A program made the translations under genes and the position numbers. DNA of 64,000 nt, taken from the NCBI RefSeq assembly GCF_009931115.1, contig NZ_CP047491.1, forward strand, positions 2,741,501 to 2,805,500, written 5' to 3'. The notes under the pieces are model-generated. The model saw only the letters and a list, made by a program, of their open reading frames with translations, made no database searches and was not told the DNA's origin. Within the stretch, counting starts at the first letter, position 1. Every line of letters begins with the position of its first letter. Positions 38,282-49,000 of this stretch are shown here, piece by piece. This DNA comes from Microbulbifer hydrolyticus. GTDB taxonomy: Bacteria; Pseudomonadota; Gammaproteobacteria; Pseudomonadales; Cellvibrionaceae.

Positions 38282-38349
38282 ACTTCAGATAACCCCAGTC
38301 ATTTCGAGATGGTCATGGTGATCCTGCGCTGCATCCCGCAGCCCAACGA

Positions 38350-38847
38350 TCATTCAATTTGCCCTGCGAAGAAATCCTTGATCGCGCCTGCCGCTTCGCG
38401 CGCGCGATCCTCAAATTCGAGAAAATGCGGTATCAGTGTCGATTCCTGCCACCAGCCATCTTCATTCACCGGTGCCAGCGCCGGAGCGAAGATCAGCAGC
38501 GCCATCACAATGATGCAGCCGCGAAACAAACCAAAAACCATCCCCAGCACCCGGTCCGTGCCCGATAGCCCGGTGGCCTCCACAAAGGCGGACAGGGTCA
38601 TATTCAGGCCGGCTCCAGCCAGCAGGGTGAAAATAAACAGGATGGCAAAGGCGGCTATGGCCTGCAGTGAAGGTGTATCGACAAGGTTTGAGAGCAGTGG
38701 TGCCAGCTGGTCGCGAAACATCATCGCCACCACGAATGCGGCCACCCACGTGAGTAGCGACAGGACTTCGCGCACGAAGCCTCGGCTCAAGCCGATCAGC
38801 GTGGAGATGGCGACGATTGCCAGAATGGTCCAGTCAGCCCAGTTCAT
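38350..38847 (-). CDS. cvpA: CvpA-family membrane protein
   Basis: A 165-residue protein with four membrane helices, beginning NWADWTILAIVAISTLIGLSRGFVRE, the conserved start of CvpA (colicin V production protein). Its role in the cell is not settled; mutants elsewhere are linked to purine requirement through polar effects on purF and to envelope stress. It lies between dedD and purF. Confidence 0.92.
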   Translation of the reverse strand: MNWADWTILAIVAISTLIGLSRGFVREVLSLLTWVAAFVVAMMFRDQLAPLLSNLVDTPSLQAIAAFAILFIFTLLAGAGLNMTLSAFVEATGLSGTDRVLGMVFGLFRGCIIVMALLIFAPALAPVNEDGWWQESTLIPHFLEFEDRAREAAGAIKDFFAGQIE

Positions 38848-38978
38848 TCAACCCTACCTGCTACGCGGCGGCTGCCGCGAAGAGCGCGCATTCTAACTTA
38901 CCGACCGGGGCCCGTGAAGCAGTTCACCAAAACCCGTGCAAAGGGACTCATGGTAGGGTCGCTCCAACCGGGCTGGTA

Positions 38979-39692
38979 TCAGGCCCGGTAGCGAAGAATC
39001 AGGGTCTCGGCTTGCAGCAGCTTATCCAGCTTCTGCTTGTCCGACTGGGCGTCCACACGGCTTAACTTGGGTCCGACAAACACCCGTACAAGGCGGCCCT
39101 TGGGGGTATCCACCGCGCGCGTGTAGGCCCGAAACCCAGCATCCATCAACTTACTGCGGATTCGCTCGGCGCTGGCGGCCTCTTTATAGGCCCCCACCTG
39201 CACCACCCAGCCTTCAGGCAACCCCTTGTCATCCAGCTGGGTTTCCTCGGCGGGCAATTGAACGTGCGATTCGGGCGCGGATTTCGGCTCCGCTTCCTGC
39301 GCGGGCTTGGCGGCAGCGACCTCCGGCTCTACCGCCTTCGCCTTCTCTGGGGGCGGCTCAAGCGAGACCGATTCAGGATCCGGCGCCGCCGTCTTCTGCT
39401 CGACATACTCTGGCTGGAACACCTGGTCCACCGGCGGCGCGGGCTCTACGTCCTCGACCGGTTCCGGCTCGGCGATGGTGATTGGCTTGATATCTGGCGC
39501 GGGGGGGATCTGGCTGGTCACATCAATGTAGCGCGCGCCCTCGCGGTCAAACAGCGTCGGCAGGAAGATCACCGCCAGGGCCGCCAATACCAGCGCCCCC
39601 ACAATGCGCTGTTTGACCCCATCGTTCAGGCGGCGCGTACCACGCCGGCTTTTCGGGGAATAAGAGTCGGAGTCACGGTCCCGGCTGGCCAT
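38979..39692 (-). CDS. SPOR-domain cell division protein, DedD-like
   Basis: A 237-residue bitopic membrane protein. A short basic cytoplasmic part (KSRRGTRRLNDGVKQR) is followed by one helix (IVGALVLAALAVIFLPTLF), a Pro/Glu/Ala-rich linker of about 100 residues and a C-terminal SPOR domain (GWVVQVGAYKEAASAERIRSKL...RVFVGP). SPOR domains bind denuded septal peptidoglycan. The ATG at 39692 overlaps the folC 3' end by 20 bp; a longer frame has no support. Position between folC and cvpA is that of dedD. Confidence 0.88.
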   Translation of the reverse strand: MASRDRDSDSYSPKSRRGTRRLNDGVKQRIVGALVLAALAVIFLPTLFDREGARYIDVTSQIPPAPDIKPITIAEPEPVEDVEPAPPVDQVFQPEYVEQKTAAPDPESVSLEPPPEKAKAVEPEVAAAKPAQEAEPKSAPESHVQLPAEETQLDDKGLPEGWVVQVGAYKEAASAERIRSKLMDAGFRAYTRAVDTPKGRLVRVFVGPKLSRVDAQSDKQKLDKLLQAETLILRYRA

Positions 39693-40944
39693 CTTGTTGA
39701 TCTCTTGTGAGCTGGAGTACTTCTGCAACGGTAAAGAAAGAACCGAATACAAGCAACCTGTCGTCCCTGTCCAATTTCCCCACAGCCCGCTCCAGCTGTG
39801 CCGCCACTGGCATGCAGGGAGCAGAAATAGCATCCCCCGTCACGCCTGCTGCCGCCAGACCGGCCTCGGTCTGTTCAGCGCTCGCCGCGCGGGGATTATC
39901 CGGCAACAGTGCCGGGTACCACTGGTCGACACAGGATTTGAGGGGAGCAATCAGCCCGCCCAGGTCCTTGTCCGCCATTACCGCAAACAACGCCAGCGTA
40001 CGCCCCGCCCCCGGATGGCGCCGCAGCCATTCAGCCAGATACTCTGCGGCCGCCGGGTTATGCCCCACATCCAGCACAAGTCTGCGCCCCTTCCATTCCA
40101 GCTCCTGGCATCTCCCCGGCATCTGCAGGTTTTCCAGCACAGCGCATACCTCTTCCGCCCCGGGAAGCTCTCCGGACAGGGCCAGCGCCGTAATCGCCGC
40201 AGCGACACTGGCGGGCGGCAGGTGCAACTCGGGCAACCCGAGCACTAACTCAGGTTCCGCCTCCAGGCGGTACTCGCCCCCCACCAGAGAAAACTGGCGA
40301 CCAATAAAATACCCGTCACACCCCAGCTTGCCGGACACATCGATCACCGAAGCCGGCGGCAGTGGATCCGCACACACAAACGTCTTGCCTGCACGCAGTA
40401 TCCCCGCCTTTTCACGCCCGATCACCTCCCGGTCGCTGCCCAGCCAGGCCTCATGATCCACCGCTACTGTGGTAATGATGGCGATATCCGGGTCCACAAT
40501 ATTTACCGCGTCCAGGCGGCCGCCAAGACCGACTTCCAGCAGCGCAAACTCCACCTCCGCCTGCTTGAACAGCCAGAGTGCGGCCAGCGTAGTGAACTCA
40601 AAATATGTCAGGCTGGTCTCACCCCGCGCCCGCTCTACCGCCTCGAATGCAGCAATCAGCTGCGCGTCATCCACCTCCTGCCCATCAATCCGGATACGCT
40701 CGTTAAAGCGCAACAGATGGGGGGAACTGTAGGCCCCCACCGAGTGGTCCCCGGCGCGCAGCAACGCCTCCATGGTACGCACACAGCTGCCCTTGCCGTT
40801 GGTTCCCGCCACCGTAATCACCCGCCGCGCGGGAGTCTGCACATCGAGTGCGCTGGCAACCAGAGCAACCCGCTTCAGGCCGAGTTCTATTTCAGTGGGG
40901 TGCAACTGTTCCAGGCGAGAGAGCCAGGATTGGAGGTCACGCAT
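39673..40944 (-). CDS. folC: Bifunctional dihydrofolate/folylpolyglutamate synthase
   Basis: A 423-residue Mur-ligase-like enzyme that adds glutamate to dihydropteroate and to reduced folates. The ATP loop is VAGTNGKGSCV, with SSPHLLRFNERIRI and LEVGLGGRLDAVN as folate and metal motifs. The C-terminal domain has LDVGHNPAAAEYLAEWL. Normal length. It follows accD by 169 bp and overlaps dedD. Confidence 0.95.
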   Translation of the reverse strand: MRDLQSWLSRLEQLHPTEIELGLKRVALVASALDVQTPARRVITVAGTNGKGSCVRTMEALLRAGDHSVGAYSSPHLLRFNERIRIDGQEVDDAQLIAAFEAVERARGETSLTYFEFTTLAALWLFKQAEVEFALLEVGLGGRLDAVNIVDPDIAIITTVAVDHEAWLGSDREVIGREKAGILRAGKTFVCADPLPPASVIDVSGKLGCDGYFIGRQFSLVGGEYRLEAEPELVLGLPELHLPPASVAAAITALALSGELPGAEEVCAVLENLQMPGRCQELEWKGRRLVLDVGHNPAAAEYLAEWLRRHPGAGRTLALFAVMADKDLGGLIAPLKSCVDQWYPALLPDNPRAASAEQTEAGLAAAGVTGDAISAPCMPVAAQLERAVGKLDRDDRLLVFGSFFTVAEVLQLTRDQQDGQPGP

Positions 40945-41113
40945 AGGATCACCGGTGCATATTCAGATGAGGGGATTTTAGTCGGAGGAAGGGAAACAGG
41001 AAAACTAAGAGAAATGACGGCTTGCACGAAGCACACAAGTTGATGCTAGGCCGGCGATACCGGGGCGCCGCCACAGAACTTGCTGCCGGGGCCCCGAAAT
41101 CAAGAATGTAAGA

Positions 41114-41968
41114 TCAGTTATTGGTAAGCTTACCCAGCAAACGACCAACCGTATTGCGCATCTCTGCACGGGGGATAATCATATCGATGGCGCCGTGCTC
41201 CAGCAGGAACTCCGCGCGTTGGAAACCTTTCGGCAGCTTCTGGCGAATGGTCTGCTCGATGATGTTCGGGCCGGCAAAACCGGCGCGGGCTCCAGGCTCC
41301 GCCGCATTGATATCGCCGAGCAGCGCCAGGGAAGCGGAAACACCGCCGTATACCGGGTCCGTCATGATCGAGATGTAGGGCACGCCCGCCATCCGCAATT
41401 TTTCCAGCACCGCTGACGTCTTTGCCATCTGCATCAGCGAGATCAGCGCCTCCTGCATCCGCGCGCCACCGGTAGCCGAGAAACACACCAGCGGAATATT
41501 TTCCTCCAGCGCACGCTGCGCCGCGCGGGTAAACTTCTCGCCCACCACGTAGCCCATGGAGCCGCCGTGGAATGCGAATTCAAACGCCACCGCTACCAAC
41601 GGCTTACCTTCCAGCAAGCCTTGCATCGCAACCAGCGCGTCTTTCTCACCGGTCGCTTTCTGGGCCTGGGTCAGACGATCCTTGTACTTCTTCACGTCTT
41701 TGAATTTCAGACGATCCACCGGCTCCACATCGGTAGCCAGCTCTTCCCGGTGTTCGGTATCCAGGAACATATCCAGACGGCGGCGGGCGCCAATACGAAA
41801 ATGGTGCTCACACTTGGGACACACATCCAGGTTGCGCTCAAGCTCCGGCAAGTAAAGGGTGGAATCGCACTTCACGCACTTTTTCCACACCCCTTCCGGC
41901 ACCTTGCTGGAACCGGCACGACGCTCGGTACGAATTACCGAAGGAACAATTTTTTCTAACCAGCTCAT
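41114..41968 (-). CDS. accD: Acetyl-CoA carboxylase carboxyltransferase subunit beta
   Basis: A 284-residue subunit of acetyl-CoA carboxylase, which makes malonyl-CoA for fatty acid synthesis. The N-terminal zinc ribbon has Cys31, Cys34, Cys50 and Cys53, and the crotonase-like core contains [12 protein letters not shown] and [11 protein letters not shown]. Length matches E. coli. It is separated from trpA by a strong terminator, so it has its own promoter. Confidence 0.96.
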   Translation of the reverse strand: MSWLEKIVPSVIRTERRAGSSKVPEGVWKKCVKCDSTLYLPELERNLDVCPKCEHHFRIGARRRLDMFLDTEHREELATDVEPVDRLKFKDVKKYKDRLTQAQKATGEKDALVAMQGLLEGKPLVAVAFEFAFHGGSMGYVVGEKFTRAAQRALEENIPLVCFSATGGARMQEALISLMQMAKTSAVLEKLRMAGVPYISIMTDPVYGGVSASLALLGDINAAEPGARAGFAGPNIIEQTIRQKLPKGFQRAEFLLEHGAIDMIIPRAEMRNTVGRLLGKLTNN

Positions 41969-42081
41969 TCTGTTTCCAAAATCCGATGCTTGCAGAGTTG
42001 AAGTTGCCAGGGCCTGGGGCCCACATTCAGCACGTAGCGTAAATGACTGGCAATCCTAAAACCGCGAATTAAACCACTTTC

Positions 42082-42132
42082 AAAAAAATTGCTCTTGGCC
42101 AGATAAGCCGCGCATTCGGGCTTTCTGGCCAA
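42082..42132 (-). terminator. Rho-independent terminator after trpFBA
   Basis: TTGGCCAGA and TCTGGCCAA form a 9-bp outer stem, extended by AAGCC/GGCTT after a one-base bulge. On the minus strand the stem is followed within five bases by a run of seven T. It lies 15 bp after the trpA stop and should end the trp transcript before accD. Confidence 0.85.
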
Positions 42133-42147
42133 CACCCGGGTGACGCC

Positions 42148-42960
42148 TCAGCTGTCCAACGCCGAGCGCATCTCCGAGACCAGCGCACCGACACGATCCT
42201 TGGCCGCAGCACTGTCGGTGGATTCACCCACCGCGGAAACCAGCACACTCCCGACCACGGCACCGTCGCCATCGGCACTCACCGCTTTGGCGGAAGCACC
42301 GTCCTTGATACCGAAGCCCACACACAGCGGCAGGTCGGTATGGCGGCGAATCCTGGCCAGGTTTTCACGCACGGAATCCAGGTCCAGGTGGCCTGCGCCA
42401 GTTACGCCTTTCAGGGATACATAGTAGACAAAGCCACTGGCAAGGCGGGTGATCTCGGCAATACGCGCATCACTGGTGGTGGGCGTCAGCAGGAAAATAT
42501 TACGCAGGTTGCGCGCGTTCAGCAGCTCACTGAGCGGACCCGCCTCTTCCGCCGGCAGATCCACGGTCAGCGCGCCATCGGCACCGGCGTCTTTCAGGCC
42601 ATCGGCAAACGGCTCGGCTCCCATTTTCTCGATAGGGTTGGCGTAGCCCATCAGGATCACCGGGGTGTCCGCGTCGTCGCTGCGGAACTCTTTCACCAGC
42701 GCCAGGCATTTCCGCAGCGAGGCCTTGTGCTCAAGCGCGCGCTCATGTCCTTTCTGGATCACCGGGCCCTCCGCCATCGGGTCGGAAAAAGGTACTCCCA
42801 GTTCGATCAGGTCGGAGCCACTCGCCACCAGCTGATGCATCAGGTCTACGGTATTTTCCAGCCCGCCATCGCCGGCGACAATATATGTCACCAGCGCCTT
42901 GCGCCCTTCGCTACGCAGCTTGGCGAAGCGGCGGTCAATTCTATTCTGCTCTTCAGTCAC
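42148..42960 (-). CDS. trpA: Tryptophan synthase alpha subunit
   Basis: A 270-residue TIM barrel that cleaves indole-3-glycerol phosphate and channels indole to TrpB. The catalytic glutamate is in LIELGVPFSDPMAEGP and the second catalytic aspartate in GADGALTVDLPAEE. The GTG start at 42960 has AGGGAG eight bases upstream, overlapping the trpB stop. Followed by a strong terminator. Confidence 0.95.
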   Translation of the reverse strand: MTEEQNRIDRRFAKLRSEGRKALVTYIVAGDGGLENTVDLMHQLVASGSDLIELGVPFSDPMAEGPVIQKGHERALEHKASLRKCLALVKEFRSDDADTPVILMGYANPIEKMGAEPFADGLKDAGADGALTVDLPAEEAGPLSELLNARNLRNIFLLTPTTSDARIAEITRLASGFVYYVSLKGVTGAGHLDLDSVRENLARIRRHTDLPLCVGFGIKDGASAKAVSADGDGAVVGSVLVSAVGESTDSAAAKDRVGALVSEMRSALDS

Positions 42961-42971
42961 CGTGTCACTCC

Positions 42972-44192
42972 CTACACTTCAATGCCGTCAATGGCGGCCA
43001 CAGTGAAAATATCCTTGTCGCCGCGCCCAGACAGGTTCACGACAATATTCTGATCCGGGCGCATGGTCGCGGCCAGTTTCAGAGCGTAGGCGACGGCGTG
43101 GCTGGACTCGAGTGCGGGCAAAATACCCTCACTGCGGGTCAGCTTGCGGAAAGCCGCCAGGGCTTCTTCGTCATTCGCGGTGACGTACTCAACACGGCCG
43201 ATATCTCTCAACCAGGCGTGTTCCGGGCCTACCCCGGGATAATCGAGACCGGCAGACACTGAATGGGTTTCGATGATCTGGCCGTCTTCATCTTCCATCA
43301 GGTAGGTACGGTTGCCGTGCAGAATACCCGGCACACCATCGTTCAGCGGTGCCGCATGACGACCGGTTTCCAGCCCATCGCCGCCGGCTTCAACGCCGTA
43401 CATTTTTACCGACTCATCTTCGAGGAACGGGTGGAAAAGGCCAATGGCGTTGGAACCGCCGCCCACACAGGCGACCAGTGCATCCGGCAACTGGCCGAAC
43501 TGCTCCAGGCTCTGGCGGCGCGCTTCGCGACCAATGACAGAGTTGAAGTCACGTACCAGCTGCGGGTAGGGGTGCGGGCCGGCAACGGTACCGATGATGT
43601 AAAACGTATCGTCCACGTTGGTTACCCAGTCGCGCATGGCTTCGTTCATGGCATCTTTCAGGGTCTTCGAGCCGGACTCCACCGGGATCACTTCTGCCCC
43701 CAGCAGCTTCATGCGGTACACATTGGGCGACTGGCGTTTGACGTCTTCAGCCCCCATGTAAACGGCGCACTTGAGTCCCAGACGGGCAGCAACTGTCGCG
43801 GTGGCCACACCGTGCTGACCGGCGCCGGTCTCGGCAATCACCCGGCTTTTACCACTGTGTTTCGCCAGCAGCGCCTGACCCACGGTGTTGTTTACCTTGT
43901 GGGCACCGGTGTGGTTGAGGTCTTCGCGCTTGAGCCAGATACGCGCGCCACCCGCTTCGGCGGTCAGCCGTTCCGCCAGGTACAGAGGGGACGGACGCCC
44001 GACGTAGTGGGCCAGGTCGTAATCGAACGCAGCCTGGAATTCGGGGTCGTTTTTCAGACGCTGATACATTTCCTGCAGCTCATCCAGAGCGCTGATCAGG
44101 GTTTCCGATACGAAGCGTCCACCAAATTCGCCGAAGTGCCCACGGGCATCGGGATAGGCCCCGTAATCAATGGGGGATGTGGGTTTACTCAC
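42972..44192 (-). CDS. trpB: Tryptophan synthase beta subunit
   Basis: A 406-residue PLP enzyme joining indole and serine to give tryptophan. The PLP lysine is Lys99 in [10 protein letters not shown], with [14 protein letters not shown] as the phosphate-binding glycine loop. GTG start three bases after the trpF stop. The proteins TrpF, TrpB and TrpA are read from one tightly packed transcript. Confidence 0.97.
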   Translation of the reverse strand: MSKPTSPIDYGAYPDARGHFGEFGGRFVSETLISALDELQEMYQRLKNDPEFQAAFDYDLAHYVGRPSPLYLAERLTAEAGGARIWLKREDLNHTGAHKVNNTVGQALLAKHSGKSRVIAETGAGQHGVATATVAARLGLKCAVYMGAEDVKRQSPNVYRMKLLGAEVIPVESGSKTLKDAMNEAMRDWVTNVDDTFYIIGTVAGPHPYPQLVRDFNSVIGREARRQSLEQFGQLPDALVACVGGGSNAIGLFHPFLEDESVKMYGVEAGGDGLETGRHAAPLNDGVPGILHGNRTYLMEDEDGQIIETHSVSAGLDYPGVGPEHAWLRDIGRVEYVTANDEEALAAFRKLTRSEGILPALESSHAVAYALKLAATMRPDQNIVVNLSGRGDKDIFTVAAIDGIEV

Positions 44193-44195
44193 AGC

Positions 44196-44849
44196 TCAAA
44201 CTCCTTGTGTCAATTCTGTACTGCGCGCGCCGCTGGATTCAGCGGCGCGCGCAGCGCGAATAAATTCATGTACCTTGGCCGCATCTTTACGCCCCGGTGC
44301 GGCCTCGACACCACCGCTCACATCCACGGCATCGGGCTGCGCCTCGGCGATCGCGGCCGCGACGTTTTGCGGATTCAGCCCCCCGGCGAGGACAATCTGC
44401 CGGCCACTGCCCTGGGGTACGCGCTGCCAGTCAAAGGTATCACCGGTGCCACCGGGGACACCCTTGCGGTAGGCATCCAGCAGGATTCCGCGGGCATCCG
44501 GAAACGCCGCCATGGCTTCCAGCGGGTCCAGCTCCGGCTTCATGCGCAGAGCCTTGATGTAGGGGCGGTGGAACTGGCGGCAGTAAGGGGCATTCTCGTT
44601 GCCGTGAAACTGCAACAGATTGAGCGGCACCTGATCCAGCACCGCTTCTACCTGCGCGGGATGCGCATCCACAAACAGGCCGGTAAGCACCGCAAACGGC
44701 GATACCGCTCGCGCGATTTCCGCCGCCTGTTGCGGGGAGACATTGCGTGGGCTTGGGGGGTAAAACACCAGTCCGAGCGCGTCTGCGCCGGCTTCTACTG
44801 CCAGACGGGCGTCTTCCACACTGGTAATTCCGCAGATCTTTACGCGCAT
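44196..44849 (-). CDS. trpF: Phosphoribosylanthranilate isomerase
   Basis: A 217-residue TIM barrel of the tryptophan pathway. The start MRVKICGITSVEDA carries the catalytic cysteine, and DVSGGVEAAPGRKD near the end carries the catalytic aspartate and phosphate site. The ATG at 44849 begins the first strand; a frame 14 codons longer has no support. It follows truA by 151 bp. Confidence 0.95.
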   Translation of the reverse strand: MRVKICGITSVEDARLAVEAGADALGLVFYPPSPRNVSPQQAAEIARAVSPFAVLTGLFVDAHPAQVEAVLDQVPLNLLQFHGNENAPYCRQFHRPYIKALRMKPELDPLEAMAAFPDARGILLDAYRKGVPGGTGDTFDWQRVPQGSGRQIVLAGGLNPQNVAAAIAEAQPDAVDVSGGVEAAPGRKDAAKVHEFIRAARAAESSGARSTELTQGV

Positions 44850-45000
44850 AATCCATATACCGCCGAGACTGCCAGACAGATCAGGCCCCATCGGGAACCG
44901 CCACTCAATCCACCAAAAAATAGTCCCGAGTGCTGGCAGCAGAGAAAAATCGGAGAGCCCGCGATACTAGCAGATCAAAGGATTTGGCGAAACGCAGCCG

Positions 45001-45897
45001 TCACGTTGGTGGAACATCACCACCAATAGCACCCAAGGGCAGCGGCACCAGTAAAGGACCCGGCGCGCGCTCCGGCAACGTAAACTCCCCCGGATATTGC
45101 ACATCCACCAGATAAAGACCGTGGGGTGGCGCCGTGACACCAGCGGCGGTCCGGTCCCGCGCCGCCAGCACCTCGCGCACCCATTCCGGCTTGCGATCGC
45201 CGCGACCAACTGCCATCAACACGCCGGCGATGTTACGCACCATATGATGCAGGAAGGCGGTAGCGCTGACCTCCAGAACAATCAACTCCCCGACCCTGCC
45301 GATATCCAGCCGCGTAAGCCGGCGTACCGGCGAGCGCGCCTGGCACTGGGCGGCACGGAAGCTGCTGAAGTCATGCTCACCGATCAGATGCCTGGCCCCT
45401 GCACGCATGGCCGCCATATCCAGGGTGCGATCGGTCCAGGTCACCTCGCTGGCGGCCTGTGCGCTACGGGTGGGTGCACTGTGAATCAGGTAACGATAGG
45501 TGCGATTGCGCGCAGAGAAGCGCGCGTGAAACTGTGCCGGCACTTCCCGGGCCCAGTGCACCCGCACATCAAACGGCATCTGGGTATTCACGCCCTGTAT
45601 CCAGGCCTTGGTGGGCCGCTGGGCGCGGGTATCGAAATGGATAACCTGGCTGGTGGCGTGCACCCCGGCATCGGTGCGTCCGGCGCACACCAGGGTTACC
45701 GGTTCTGCAGCAACTCTGGAAATGGCCTTTTCCAGGGTTTCCTGCACCGTGAGTGAGTCGTGCTTCTGCTTTTGGAAGCCGCGCAGGCGGGTACCGCAGT
45801 ACTCCACCCCAAGTGCGACCCGCCGCAGCCCTTCTGGCAACTGCTCGCCAGGAGGCACTTCGCCGTTTGGCTTGTAGTGGTAAATCGTGTTCATCAT
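45001..45897 (-). CDS. truA: tRNA pseudouridine(38-40) synthase
   Basis: About 298 residues. The catalytic aspartate is in CAGRTDAGVHA, and FLHHMVRNIAGVLMAVG and GVTAPPHGLYL are the other TruA motifs. It modifies the anticodon stem of many tRNAs. The ATG at 45897 (or 45894) is chosen because the longer frame would read through the fimV terminator; the first 20 residues are a variable extension. Confidence 0.95.
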   Translation of the reverse strand: MMNTIYHYKPNGEVPPGEQLPEGLRRVALGVEYCGTRLRGFQKQKHDSLTVQETLEKAISRVAAEPVTLVCAGRTDAGVHATSQVIHFDTRAQRPTKAWIQGVNTQMPFDVRVHWAREVPAQFHARFSARNRTYRYLIHSAPTRSAQAASEVTWTDRTLDMAAMRAGARHLIGEHDFSSFRAAQCQARSPVRRLTRLDIGRVGELIVLEVSATAFLHHMVRNIAGVLMAVGRGDRKPEWVREVLAARDRTAAGVTAPPHGLYLVDVQYPGEFTLPERAPGPLLVPLPLGAIGGDVPPT

Positions 45898-45934
45898 GTG
45901 CGGGAATTTTACACCCGGGGCAGAAAAAAAGGCC

Positions 45935-45967
45935 CCAAAAAAGAAAGACCCCGCACATGGCGGGGTC
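45935..45967 (-). terminator. Rho-independent terminator after fimV
   Basis: GACCCCGC (45947-45954) and GCGGGGTC (45960-45967) form a perfect 8-bp stem with a five-base loop. On the minus strand it is followed by TTTCTTTTTT. It lies 41 bp after the fimV stop, so truA is probably expressed from its own promoter in the short leader. Confidence 0.85.
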
Positions 45968-46008
45968 AAAGTGTTGTCGCTGTAGACAGCGTAGTAAAAA
46001 TCGGGATC

Positions 46009-49000
46009 TCAGCCCATGCGCTCGAGCATATCCCTGGCGCGCTGCTGATGCTCTCCGGCCGCCTCTTCAACGACTTCGCCGAGAATTTCGCGGGCACCGT
46101 CTTTGTCACCCATATCCAGATAGGCCTGGGCCAGCTCCAGCTTGGTGCTGACTTCGTCGCTGCCTTCCAGAAGGTTCAGCTCAGAGTCCAGGTCACTTTC
46201 CAGATTGAAGCTCAGGTCACCCAGCTCTGCATCATCTGCAGCGGGCTTGGCCGGCTGCACCTCGGCCTTGGAGGCTTCCGCAACCGCGATATCGTCGTCG
46301 CCCTCGAGCTCAAAGCCGGAGGATTTCGCGCCGGTAGCAGTGTTCGCCGCAGAGAAATCGTCGCCCTCGATATCCAGGTCACCAAGGTCGATGGAGTCGA
46401 GATCCAGGCCGTCGAGATCGTCACCGAAGCTTTCCAGGTCATCGTCCTGCGCTTCCGGCGAAGCCGCAGCCCCCTCCAGCTCACCTTCGTCATCCATCGG
46501 CGTCAGGTCGAGATCAAACTCCAGTCCACCCTCTTCCGCTGATTCGGCGGGAACACTCTGGGAAGCGGCATCCACAGAAGGCGCCATATCCAGAGCGGCA
46601 GTTTCAGTTTCTTGAGCAGTGCTGCTGGTCTCGATATCAAAACCGGAATCCAGGTCCAGGCCGTCGAGGCTATCAAGGTCCAGGTCGCCGAGGTCGAAGT
46701 CTTCCTCTCCGGTCGCAGGCTCTGCGCTCAGATCGGTTTCGAGGCCGGCGTCCAGCTCCAGATCAAACGAGGCCTCCTGCTCCGCGGCGCCCTGTTGACC
46801 GTGCGTCTCAGCGGCGGCGTCCAGCGAGAAATCGCTACCCAGATCGCCCTCAAGATCGTCACCCAGATCGAGATCCAGTGAAAACTCTTCTTCGGAGTCG
46901 CTCTCCTGCTGCGCACCGGTCTCCGGGCTGGCACCACCAACGTCGTCCAGGTCCAGGGACAGATCATCCAGCATGCCGAAGTCGTCGTCCGCCTCTTCGC
47001 GCTCGCCGACACTGCTGGATTTGCTTGTAGAGAACTCGTCCAGATCGTCAAAGCTGGCTTCAGCATCAAAGTCTGCGCCCATATCGTCGAGCTGCGCAGC
47101 CTCCAGGGACTCGCTGGAGAAATCGTTCTCGGGAGCCTCAAATGGCGCAATCCCGACAATGGTTTCCCGCAGACGCGCAGCGCGATCCGCTGCCGGGCCA
47201 TCGCTGTAACCCAGCAACTGACGGTAGTGGTCATCAAACTGCTCGCCGTTTTGCTGGTTTGCATAAACCTCAAGCAGCATCAAGCGTGCATCAATATTTG
47301 CCGGTGCCGCCTTCAAGCCTGCCAGCAACTTGGCTTCAGCCTCCTGGTACTGATCCAGGGACAGGTGGATTTCCGCTTCCGCTACCGGATCGTCGGTCTC
47401 CACTTCGCCCAACTGGTCCAGGTCGAAAGTTTCATTGGCTTCCATCGCCTCGACGGCGACGAGGTTGTCTTCCTCTTCTGTCAGCTCCGGAGCATCGGCC
47501 AGCGCCCGCTCAGCGGCCATTTCGGCTTCTACCTGGCGAATAGCCTCCTCTTCTTCCTTGCGGCGGCGCCAGGTGAAGAAGGCAAACAGGCCAACCAGTA
47601 TGGCGCCAGCGCCAATGCCGATCGGAACGAGGTTATCCATGACCCGCTCAACCAGCGTCGGCTCGGAGCGGGTCTGGACCACGACGCGATTACGCGAGGC
47701 ATCTTCCTCTTCGACCACGGCTTCCGGCTGCTCGGCGCTATCAGAAACCGCTTCTACGGCTGCATCAGCTTCGATCGCCTCTTCGGAAGGCTCATCAATC
47801 AGGAATTCTTCTGCAGCCAGCTCGCCGCCCTCTTCAGAGAGGTCTTCCAGCACGGCTTCGGAACCGATTTCCTCTTCCGCGACGAGGTCGGAAGCTACAT
47901 CACCGGCTTCCGAGGCATCGGCCGTCTGTTCAGCAGCAGCCTGTACCGCTTGCAGCTCATCGTTGGAGACCTCGACCAGGCGCTCCATGGTGTCAATTTG
48001 CTCGTTCAGCTCACCGAGGCGGTCCTGCAGCTCGGCGTTTTCCAGGCGGGACTTGTCGAGTTCTTCCTCGCTCACCGCCAGCTCGCCTTCGAGCGCGTCA
48101 CTCTCACCGGCACCACTGCCGGTGCCGGACAGGACAGATTCGTTATCCCCGGGCGCGCCAAGGGATACACGTCCTTCCAGCACGTCGCTCTCGACGGTTT
48201 CTTCTACTGCGGCACGGCCGTCCAGCGGCGCACCGGTTACATCCGTTTCACCCACGCGCTCGCGCCAGGCGTCGTTCTGGGTGGCAACCTGGGACACCGC
48301 TTCCGTCAGGGACAGGTTGCGCACCTCTTCCGCGGTAGGCAGGCGCAGCACTGCACCCTTCTTCAGCAGGTTGATATTGTCGTTGATAAACGCCTCGGGG
48401 TTGAGGCGCTGGATCGCCAGCATAGTCTGCTGCACGGAAAGGTCGCGGGTTTCGCGGCTATCACGCGCGATTTCCCACAGGGTCTTGTTGGCTTCCACCG
48501 GGCCATACACTCGGCTGCCAGTGTCCGCAACGGTTTCAGGCTCAATGCCAATCGGCTCCTCAGCCGGCGCTTCATAGACGGGCTGCTGAGGTTCCGTCGC
48601 TACCGTCTCTTGAGGCGCTTCGGATTCCGGCTCTGGGGCCGGCTGCTCGACTGGTGCCTGCACTGGCGGCTGTGCCGGCTCCGGGGTGCGCTGAACCATG
48701 GGCTGCAACGGCTTCTGCACCGGCGCTTCGCGGCGCACCTGCTGGCGCTCACGTTCAGCGGCGCGCACTGGCTGGGAGGCGGTATTGGTAGAGAATGCCG
48801 GCAAATCCATCAGCAGGGTGTATTCCCGCAACAGGCGGCCACTGGGCCAGCGGGTCTCTACCAGGAAATTCAGGAATGGTTCGCGAATCGGGGAACGGCT
48901 GGAAATACGGACAACCGGCTGACCACTGGAATAGTCCACGTCAAAGCGCAGCTCATCGAGCAGGTAGGCGCGGTCTACACCGGCACGCTCGAAATCTTCC

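Noticed and set aside
43263-45029. 588-codon plus-strand frame opposite trpB-trpF
   Set aside because: It runs across two certain genes on the other strand and shows no protein family features.
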